From Streptomyces sp. McG3 (GTDB taxonomy: Bacteria > Actinomycetota > Actinomycetes > Streptomycetales > Streptomycetaceae), in NCBI RefSeq assembly GCF_018619185.1, contig NZ_JAAXYC010000020.1, positions 1 to 50,627 of the forward strand: a stretch of 50,627 nucleotides of DNA, given 5' to 3'. Positions 45,002 to 50,627 of the stretch are shown piece by piece. How positions within the stretch are numbered: the first letter of the stretch is position 1; each line of letters begins with the position of its first letter. A program made the position numbers and the translations under genes. The notes below the pieces were generated by a model, which saw only the letters and a program-made list of their open reading frames with translations, searched no databases and was not told where the DNA came from.

Positions 45002-45451
45002 ATGGCTGAACACACCAGCTCGAGCATCACGATCGAGGCGGCACCGGCCGACGTCATGAGCGTGATCGCGGACTTCGCCCGCTACCCGGAGTGGACCGGC
45101 GAGGTCAAGGAGGCCGAAGTCCTCTCCACCGACGACCAGGGCCGCGCCGAGCAGGTCCGCCTCGTCCTGGACGCCGGAGCGATCAAGGACGACCACGTCC
45201 TCTCCTACACCTGGACCGGCGCGAACGAGGTCAGCTGGAGCCTCGTCAAGTCCCAGATGCTGCGCTCCCTGGACGGCACGTACGCCCTCGCCCCGCTCGG
45301 CGGCGGCGAGCGCACCGAGGTCACCTACAAGCTCGCCGTCGACGTCAAGATCCCGCTGCTCGGCATGATCAAGCGCAAGGCCGAGAAGGTCATCATCGAC
45401 CGCGCCCTCGCCGGTCTGAAGAAGCGCGTCGAGTCCGCACCGGGGAACTGA
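45002..45451 (+). CDS. SRPBCC/START-like lipid- or ligand-binding protein
   Basis: 149 aa with the helix-grip fold pattern: ITIEAAPADVMSVIADFARYPEWTGEVKEAEV at the N-terminus and a long C-terminal helix (MIKRKAEKVIIDRALAGLKKRVE). Members bind hydrophobic ligands in a deep cavity. The gene ends six bases before the ArsA-like gene, so the two are co-transcribed and plausibly act together. Confidence 0.85.
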   Translation: MAEHTSSSITIEAAPADVMSVIADFARYPEWTGEVKEAEVLSTDDQGRAEQVRLVLDAGAIKDDHVLSYTWTGANEVSWSLVKSQMLRSLDGTYALAPLGGGERTEVTYKLAVDVKIPLLGMIKRKAEKVIIDRALAGLKKRVESAPGN

Positions 45452-45456
45452 GGGCC

Positions 45457-46644
45457 GTGCGTACGGTCCTGGTCACCGGCCCCGGCGGCGCGGGCCGCAC
45501 CACCGTCGCCGCGGCCACCGCGCTGGCCGCGGCCGCGAGCGGCAGCCGGACCCTGCTGATCTCCGCCGAGGCCGCACCCGGCTTCCCGGCCGCGTCGGAA
45601 CCGACCAGGGCCGCCGACGGCCTCGACCACGCCCGCGTCGACTCCGGCGAGCACTTCCGCGCCGAACTCACCGAGCTCCAGCAGCGCGCCTCCGGCGTCC
45701 TGGACCTGCTCGGCGCCGGCCGGCTCGACGGCGAGGAGCTCACCGAACTCCCCGGCTCCCCGCAGCTCGCCCTGCTGCACACCCTGCGCCGGGCCGCCGA
45801 GGGCGACTGGTCCGGCTACGACACCCTCGTCGTCGACCTCCCGCCGCTCGCCGAAGCCCTGGCCCTGCTCGCCCTGCCGGAACAGCTGCGCCGCTACCTG
45901 CGCCGGCTGCTCCCCGCCGAACGCCAGGCCGCCCGCGCCCTGCGCCCGGTCCTCGCCCAGCTCGCCGGGGTCCCGATGCCCGCGCAGTGGCTGTACGAGG
46001 CCGCCGCCCGCAAGGACGCCGAGCTGGCCGCCGTCCAGGCCCTGATCGAGGACGGGGCCACCACGCTCCGCCTGGTCGCGGAGCCGGGACCCGCCGGCGA
46101 GGACGCCCTGCGCGCCGCCCGTACCGGCCTCGCCCTGCACGGACTGCGCGCCGACCTGCTGGTCGCCTCCCGGGTGCTGCCCCGGCACTCGCCCGACCCC
46201 TGGTTCGCCGCGCTCGCCGCCCAGCAGGAGAAGTGCCTGGACCACTGGCACCAGGAGATGGCGCCGGACCTCCCCGTGCACGAGGCCGCCCACCTGGGCC
46301 GCGACCCGCAGGGCCCGGACGACCTGGCCGCGCTGGAGATACCCGCCCCCGACGACCGGACGCCCGGCCGGGCCGAGGACCCCTGGTGGATCGAGGAGGA
46401 CCCGGCCGCCGAGGACGGGACCCTCACCCTCACCTGGTGCCTGCCCCTGCCCGGGGCCGCCAAGGAGAACCTGCGCCTGGTCCGCCGGGGCGACGAACTG
46501 CTCCTGACCGTCGGCCCCTTCCACCGGATCGTGCGGATCGCCTCCGCGCTGCGCCGCTGCACCGTCTCCGGCGCGGCCCTGGCCGACGGGGTGCTGCGCG
46601 TGCGGTTCACGCCGGATCCGGCCCTGTGGCCGCGCACCTCCTGA
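45457..46644 (+). CDS. ArsA-like P-loop protein with degenerate ATPase motifs and HSP20-like tail
   Basis: 395 aa from GTG 45457. The N-terminal VLVTGPGGAGRTTVAAATA is an ArsA/GET3-type P-loop, but Arg replaces the Walker A lysine. The DTAPTG switch region is changed to VVDLPPLAEALALLALP. The C-terminal 70 residues (LTWCLPLPGAAKENLRLVRRGDE) form an HSP20-like domain often attached to actinobacterial ArsA homologues. ATP hydrolysis is doubtful; a chaperone or membrane-targeting partner for the SRPBCC protein is possible. No arsenic genes are near. Confidence 0.8.
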   Translation: MRTVLVTGPGGAGRTTVAAATALAAAASGSRTLLISAEAAPGFPAASEPTRAADGLDHARVDSGEHFRAELTELQQRASGVLDLLGAGRLDGEELTELPGSPQLALLHTLRRAAEGDWSGYDTLVVDLPPLAEALALLALPEQLRRYLRRLLPAERQAARALRPVLAQLAGVPMPAQWLYEAAARKDAELAAVQALIEDGATTLRLVAEPGPAGEDALRAARTGLALHGLRADLLVASRVLPRHSPDPWFAALAAQQEKCLDHWHQEMAPDLPVHEAAHLGRDPQGPDDLAALEIPAPDDRTPGRAEDPWWIEEDPAAEDGTLTLTWCLPLPGAAKENLRLVRRGDELLLTVGPFHRIVRIASALRRCTVSGAALADGVLRVRFTPDPALWPRTS

Positions 46645-46727
46645 ACGGTCCGCGGCCATTCGGGTAACGTCGGTAGTACGTGTACCGCAGGCCGACCGTC
46701 GGCCGCCCCGCGTCGCAGGAGTCCGCC

Positions 46728-47207
46728 ATGAGTGAAGCCACCGATCGTCCCGTCGACGGCGACGCGTGGGCCGACGCCTGCGCCGAGGACCTCGCGGCCG
46801 AGAAGGCCCGCCGCCGAGCCCAGTACGGCCCCCAGCCCGGATCCGCCGCCGAGGAACTGCGCAAGCTGGTCGACGCGGTCGCCGACAAGGTCTCCTCGCT
46901 CCAGACCCCGCTGCTGGGCACCGCCGCCCAGGGCGCCGTGCAGCAGGCCATCCGGCAGGCGAAGTCCGCCGTCGAACCGGTCATCGAACGCAATCCCCAG
47001 CTCTTCGACCACCTCGCAGCCGCGGGCAGCGAACTGCTGGCCGCCTATCGCTCCGCGGTCGAGGGCCAGGAGAGCCGCTGGACCCGCACCACGGAGGGAG
47101 CGTCGGGCGCCGCACGTCCCGCGGACCCCTCGAAGAAGGCCGCCGACGACCCGTCCGACCCCCGCGACGAAGGCCCTTCCGGCACCGAACGCATCGACCT
47201 GGACTGA
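46728..47207 (+). CDS. DUF5304-type hypothetical protein
   Basis: 159 aa from ATG 46728, with AGGAG nine bases before it. A conserved helical N-terminal half (DAWADACAEDLAAEKARRRAQYG ... AAEELRKLVDAVADKVSSLQ) is followed by an amphipathic stretch and a disordered Ser/Asp/Pro tail. No catalytic motif; function unknown. Its position before glkA is typical of Streptomyces. Its stop codon lies in the first unit of the 22-base repeat. Confidence 0.78.
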   Translation: MSEATDRPVDGDAWADACAEDLAAEKARRRAQYGPQPGSAAEELRKLVDAVADKVSSLQTPLLGTAAQGAVQQAIRQAKSAVEPVIERNPQLFDHLAAAGSELLAAYRSAVEGQESRWTRTTEGASGAARPADPSKKAADDPSDPRDEGPSGTERIDLD

Positions 47208-47292
47208 CCGGACGACCGGCCTGGACCGACCGGACGACCAGCCGGTACCGACCGGACACATCGGCCGGGACCGACCGGCCCCGGCCGGGCCG
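47203..47292. repeat. Four-copy 22-bp tandem repeat upstream of glkA
   Basis: Units start at 47203, 47225, 47247 and 47270, each beginning AC(C/T)GACCGG. Units 1 and 2 agree at 18 of 22 bases; units 3 and 4 are more diverged and unit 3 has one extra base. It fills most of the gap between the DUF5304-type gene and glkA, ending about 55 bases before the glkA start. Confidence 0.7.
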
Positions 47293-47348
47293 GGCCACGC
47301 CTCGGGTACGGTTGCCCCTAGCGGGGCTCGACCGAAACTGAGGGATTC

Positions 47349-48290
47349 ATGGGACTCACCATCGGCGTCGATATCGGCGGCACGAAGATCGCGGCTGGAG
47401 TGGTCGACGAAGAGGGCCGGATCCTCTCGACGTTCAAGGTGGCGACCCCGCCGACGGCCGAAGGCATCGTCGACGCGATCTGCGCGGCGGTGGCCGGCGC
47501 GAGCGAGGGACACGAGGTGGAGGCCGTCGGTATCGGCGCCGCCGGCTACGTCGACGACAAGCGCGCCACCGTGCTCTTCGCACCGAACATCAACTGGCGT
47601 CACGAGCCGCTCAAGGACAAGGTCGAGCAGCGCGTCGGCCTGCCCGTCGTCGTCGAGAACGACGCCAACGCCGCGGCCTGGGGCGAGTATCGGTTCGGGG
47701 CCGGCCAGGGTCACGACGACGTCATCTGCATCACGCTCGGCACCGGCCTCGGCGGCGGCATCATCATCGGCAACAAGCTGCGCCGCGGACGCTTCGGCGT
47801 GGCCGCCGAGTTCGGCCACATCCGGGTCGTCCCGGACGGACTGCTCTGCGGCTGCGGCAGCCAGGGCTGCTGGGAGCAGTACGCCTCCGGCCGCGCGCTC
47901 GTCCGGTACGCGAAGCAGCGCGCCAACGCCACCCCCGAGAACGCCGCCGTGCTGCTCGGCCTCGGCGACGGCTCGGTGGACGGCATCGAGGGCAAGCACA
48001 TCAGCGAGGCCGCCCGTCAGGGCGACCCGGTGGCCGTCGACTCGTTCCGTGAGCTGGCCCGCTGGGCCGGCGCCGGACTGGCGGACCTGGCCTCGCTGTT
48101 CGACCCGTCCGCGTTCATCGTCGGCGGCGGCGTGTCGGACGAGGGCGAGCTCGTCCTCGACCCGATCCGCAAGTCGTTCCGGCGCTGGCTGATCGGCGGC
48201 GAATGGCGCCCGCACGCCCAGGTGCTCGCCGCCCAACTCGGCGGCAAGGCAGGGCTCGTGGGCGCGGCCGACCTGGCCCGCCAAGGCTGA
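47349..48290 (+). CDS. glkA: ROK-family glucokinase
   Basis: 313 aa from ATG 47349, with GAGGGATTC directly upstream. Phosphate-binding loop GVDIGGTKIAAGVVD (6-20), catalytic ENDANAAAWGE, and the ROK zinc motif CGCGSQGCWEQY. GlkA phosphorylates glucose and in Streptomyces is also needed for carbon-catabolite repression. The repeat array lies in its promoter region. Confidence 0.96.
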   Translation: MGLTIGVDIGGTKIAAGVVDEEGRILSTFKVATPPTAEGIVDAICAAVAGASEGHEVEAVGIGAAGYVDDKRATVLFAPNINWRHEPLKDKVEQRVGLPVVVENDANAAAWGEYRFGAGQGHDDVICITLGTGLGGGIIIGNKLRRGRFGVAAEFGHIRVVPDGLLCGCGSQGCWEQYASGRALVRYAKQRANATPENAAVLLGLGDGSVDGIEGKHISEAARQGDPVAVDSFRELARWAGAGLADLASLFDPSAFIVGGGVSDEGELVLDPIRKSFRRWLIGGEWRPHAQVLAAQLGGKAGLVGAADLARQG

Positions 48291-48319
48291 GCCACCCGGC
48301 TCCGTCCGTACACGACGCA

Positions 48320-48354
48320 CGCCCGTCGCCGCCCTCCGGGGCAGCGGCGGGCGT
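48320..48354 (+). terminator. Imperfect hairpin after glkA
   Basis: ACGCCCG-TCGCCGC can pair with GCGGCGGGCGT (ending near 48354), with a small bulge and a loop of about 11 bases, between glkA and the next gene. Confidence 0.45.
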
Positions 48355-48373
48355 CCGTCGTATCGTGGCCCGC

Positions 48374-49126
48374 ATGGTCCTGACGCCACTGCCCGTCTCC
48401 CGTACCGAGCCGGACGGTTCAGCCGTCATCAGAGTGCTGAGCTACAACGTCCGGTCGATGCACGACGACACCGCCGCGCTGGCCCGCGTCATCCGCGCCT
48501 GCGCACCCGACCTGGTCCTCGTCCAGGAGGCCCCGCGCTTCTTCCGCTGGCGCAAGGCCGCGGCCAGGCTCGCGAAGAGCAGCGGCCTGGTGGTGCTGAG
48601 CGGCGGGGCCACCGCCGCCGGACCGCTGCTGCTGTGTTCGCTCCGGGTGAGTGTCGAGCGCACCGAGGACGTCCTGCTGCCGCTCACCCCCGGTCTGCAC
48701 CGCAGGGGCTTCGCCACCGCCGTGGTGCGGATCGCCGGGGCCAGGCTCGGGGTGCTGAGCTGCCATCTGAGCCTCCAGCGCGACGAACGCCTCGCCCAGG
48801 CCGGCCTGTTGCTGGAACGGCTGGCGGCGATGGGCGTGGACCACGCCGTGGCGGGCGGCGACCTCAACGACGTACCGACCGGGAAGGCGTTCCGGCACCT
48901 GGCCGGGCCCCTCCAGGACTGCCGGGCCGTCGCCCCGTGGGGCGGCGAGCTGACCTTCCCGCCCGACGAACCCCGCAAGCGCATCGACGCCGTCTTCGCG
49001 ACCCCGGGGATCGAGGTGCTCGGCTGCGGTGTGCCGAGCGGGCTGGACGGCGTGAGCGAGGACGACATGAGGGCGGCCACGGACCATCTGCCGGTCCTGG
49101 CCGCCCTCAGAGTGCCTGGCGCCTGA
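48374..49126 (+). CDS. Endonuclease/exonuclease/phosphatase (EEP) family protein
   Basis: 250 aa from ATG 48374 (GTG 48365 is possible). EEP motifs: VLSYNVRSM, VLVQEAP with the catalytic Glu, LSCHLSLQRDER, GGDLNDVPTG, RIDAVFAT and a terminal TDHLPVLA. A soluble Mg-dependent phosphodiesterase or phosphatase; DNA, inositol phosphate or sphingolipid substrates all occur in this fold. Convergent with the next gene, only ten bases apart. Confidence 0.88.
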   Translation: MVLTPLPVSRTEPDGSAVIRVLSYNVRSMHDDTAALARVIRACAPDLVLVQEAPRFFRWRKAAARLAKSSGLVVLSGGATAAGPLLLCSLRVSVERTEDVLLPLTPGLHRRGFATAVVRIAGARLGVLSCHLSLQRDERLAQAGLLLERLAAMGVDHAVAGGDLNDVPTGKAFRHLAGPLQDCRAVAPWGGELTFPPDEPRKRIDAVFATPGIEVLGCGVPSGLDGVSEDDMRAATDHLPVLAALRVPGA

Positions 49127-49136
49127 CGATCGCGCC

Positions 49137-49832
49137 CTACACCACCGCGCCGCGCCCCGGATCGCCGTAGGTGTCGTCATCGTCGTCGTGCGGCATCCGG
49201 GCCACCAGGGTGGCGAAGCCGCCGAGGAAGCCGCCGACGCAGAGCGTGGTGAGCCACCACGTCATCTCCCAGCGGAACATCACCGCGATCAGCATCAGGA
49301 CCGGCCCGCCGATCACCGCGAGCCAGGCGAACTTCGCCGTGACGTCGGCCTCCGGCAGCGGAGGCGGCTCCGGGGGCACGAAATGGCCCTCGTCCCCGTC
49401 GTCCGGCTCGCCGACGCCGTCGTCCTTGGACTCGGGCACCTCGTAGTCGCGGGGGCCGGCGACACCGGGCGCGAAGACCACGGAGCTGCCGAGCGGCTTC
49501 TTCTCCGGCGGCTTCGGGGGCGTCTTGCCCGACCCCTTGTCCGCCGGATCACCGGCGGAGCCGTCCTTCGGCCCCACCACATTGCGCTGATCGTCCTCCA
49601 GCAGGGCCAGGTCCTCGATGGACTTGAACGGCTTGGCGCCCGGCGGGTCCGGCGGCTCCTCCCCGTACCCCTCGACGATCGCGGCCCACGCCGCGTCCTC
49701 GTCGATCGCCCGCTCCTGCTCCGCTCCCTCCGCCCCCGCCGGCTTCGTCCCCTCCGGGACGGCCGCGGGCTCCGTGGGGCGCGGTTCGCGCTCCTCGTCG
49801 CTGCCTGTGCGTTCCGCGTCGTGCTCAGCCAC
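49137..49832 (-). CDS. Membrane protein with acidic cytoplasmic domain
   Basis: 231 aa from GTG 49832, which overlaps the end of the esterase gene upstream by eight bases. Residues 1-165 are Glu/Asp/Pro-rich and likely disordered. Two helices follow (about 168-186 and 192-211) and a DDDDD tail ends the protein. Function unknown; co-expressed with the esterase. The sequence resembles a conserved Streptomyces membrane protein of this locus. Confidence 0.8.
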   Translation of the reverse strand: MAEHDAERTGSDEEREPRPTEPAAVPEGTKPAGAEGAEQERAIDEDAAWAAIVEGYGEEPPDPPGAKPFKSIEDLALLEDDQRNVVGPKDGSAGDPADKGSGKTPPKPPEKKPLGSSVVFAPGVAGPRDYEVPESKDDGVGEPDDGDEGHFVPPEPPPLPEADVTAKFAWLAVIGGPVLMLIAVMFRWEMTWWLTTLCVGGFLGGFATLVARMPHDDDDDTYGDPGRGAVV

Positions 49833-50604
49833 CGGACGTGCTCCCCTTCATCCCGACGCTCGGTGCGAGACGGCCGATGAACCGGTAGCTCTCATCGAAG
49901 ATCCGCTCCGCATCATGGTCCAACGTCGCCACGTGGTAGCTCTGTTCCAAGAGGATCTCCGAGACGTCCGTGGAGGAGATCCGGCTCAGGATCCGCGCGC
50001 TGTCCGCGGGCGGCACGACATGGTCCTGCGGGCTGTGCAGCAGGACCACCGGCTGGGTCACCTGGGGCAGCTCCCCGTCGACCAGCCGGAAGAACTTCCG
50101 CACCGAGTGCGCGGCGTGCAGCGGCACCTTGTCGTAGCCCACCTCGTGCGAACCCGGCAGCGCGATGTCGTCGGCCAGGCCCTTGGTCGTCCGCACCAGA
50201 TGACGGGCCACCGGCAGGGCGTACGCCGAGAGGCCGTGCACCTTGTTGGCCGGGTTGACCAGCACCAGACCGCTGATCGCGTCCCCGTGCTTGGCCGCGA
50301 GCCGCAGGCTCAGCGCGCCGCCCATGGACAGACCGAAGACGAAGACCCGCTCGCACCTCTCCCGCAGCAGACGAAGCTCCCGGTCCACCTCCGCGTACCA
50401 GTCCTGCCAGCCGGTGACCGCCATGTCCTCCCAGCGGGTGCCGTGGCCCGGCAGCAGCGGCAGCGAGACCGTCAGCCCGCGCTCGGCGAGATAGTCCGCC
50501 CAGGGGCGCAGCGACTGCGGCGATCCGGTGAAGCCATGACAGAGGAGGACGCCGACCTCTCCGCCCTCGTGGCGGAACGGCTCGGCTCCAGGGAGGACCG
50601 GCAC
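49825..50604 (-). CDS. Alpha/beta-hydrolase, Est30-like carboxylesterase or monoacylglycerol lipase
   Basis: 259 aa from GTG 50604, with AGGAG seven bases before it. Oxyanion motif CHGFTGSP, nucleophile Ser93 in GLSMGG, Asp in SPQDHVVPP, and His in QSYHVATLDHD. The family hydrolyses short-chain or monoacyl esters. It lacks a signal peptide, so it is intracellular. First gene of a two-gene unit at the window edge. Confidence 0.92.
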   Translation of the reverse strand: MPVLPGAEPFRHEGGEVGVLLCHGFTGSPQSLRPWADYLAERGLTVSLPLLPGHGTRWEDMAVTGWQDWYAEVDRELRLLRERCERVFVFGLSMGGALSLRLAAKHGDAISGLVLVNPANKVHGLSAYALPVARHLVRTTKGLADDIALPGSHEVGYDKVPLHAAHSVRKFFRLVDGELPQVTQPVVLLHSPQDHVVPPADSARILSRISSTDVSEILLEQSYHVATLDHDAERIFDESYRFIGRLAPSVGMKGSTSGG

Positions 50605-50627
50605 CAGGGTCTCCTGTTCGTGGGACG

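Noticed and set aside
45457..46644. Arsenite efflux pump role for the ArsA-like gene
   Set aside because: No arsB, arsC or arsR nearby, and the nucleotide-binding motifs are degenerate.
45894..48389. 831-codon minus-strand frame opposite ArsA-like, DUF5304 and glkA genes
   Set aside because: Crosses three well-supported plus-strand genes and has no domain pattern or ribosome site.
1..50627. CRISPR array, prophage, insertion sequence, integron or attachment site
   Set aside because: No regular direct repeats with unique spacers, no transposase, integrase or tRNA sequences were seen; the only array is the short repeat before glkA.

Overview
The window is high-GC chromosomal DNA from a Streptomyces-type actinomycete. 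GTG starts are common, with one likely TTG and one likely CTG start. Translational coupling is frequent, and strong GC-rich hairpins separate convergent genes. Gene content and order match the conserved Streptomyces core block around the cta/qcr respiratory genes. I see no tRNA, rRNA, CRISPR array, insertion sequence or prophage. The main departure from core content is a large TPR protein gene inserted next to nadA.

Layout. 1-1.6 kb: the 5' part of a cobU-type gene (minus strand) meets a small membrane-protein gene (plus strand) at a suspicious junction near 165-175, followed by a small conserved gene. 1.7-4.3 kb: minus-strand HtrA-like lipoprotein protease, SAM methyltransferase and a DUF3043 membrane protein. 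4.6-11.2 kb: pspA, its PspAA partner, a two-component pair and an RND exporter (envelope stress and export). 11.3-15 kb: TPR protein and nadA. 15.2-20 kb: erpA-like Fe-S carrier, a large membrane-anchored secreted protein, a small conserved protein, a PfkB kinase, and a cysteine desulfurase fused to a TusA domain.

20.3-29.6 kb is the aerobic respiratory core. ctaC-ctaD-ctaF encode aa3 oxidase subunits, and ctaE-qcrC-qcrA-qcrB encode oxidase subunit III plus the bcc complex. Between the two groups lie an L,D-transpeptidase lipoprotein and an orphan receiver-domain protein. Together the two groups would make the bcc-aa3 supercomplex. 29.7-33.7 kb: trpD, a SAM-IV type riboswitch with a six-codon ORF and a class V aminotransferase, a stand-alone Lrp/RAM protein and a rhomboid protease.

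33.9-39.5 kb: zinc-ribbon protein, NYN/YacP-like protein, two tandem NlpC/P60 cell-wall hydrolases (the first behind a c-di-AMP-riboswitch-like leader) and an HEXXH lipoprotein. 39.4-50.6 kb: GT87 and GT4 glycosyltransferases, acyl-CoA ligase, metallophosphoesterase, SRPBCC protein, degenerate ArsA-like protein, DUF5304-type protein, glucokinase glkA behind a 22-bp tandem repeat, EEP-family hydrolase, membrane protein and esterase.

Most of this is well-conserved actinomycete biology. The most interesting unexplained signals are regulatory: the palindrome over the ctaE start, the SAM-IV/micro-ORF leader, the repeats before glkA, and several proteins that lack canonical catalytic residues. All positions are hand-derived; family names rest on recognised motifs, not database searches.
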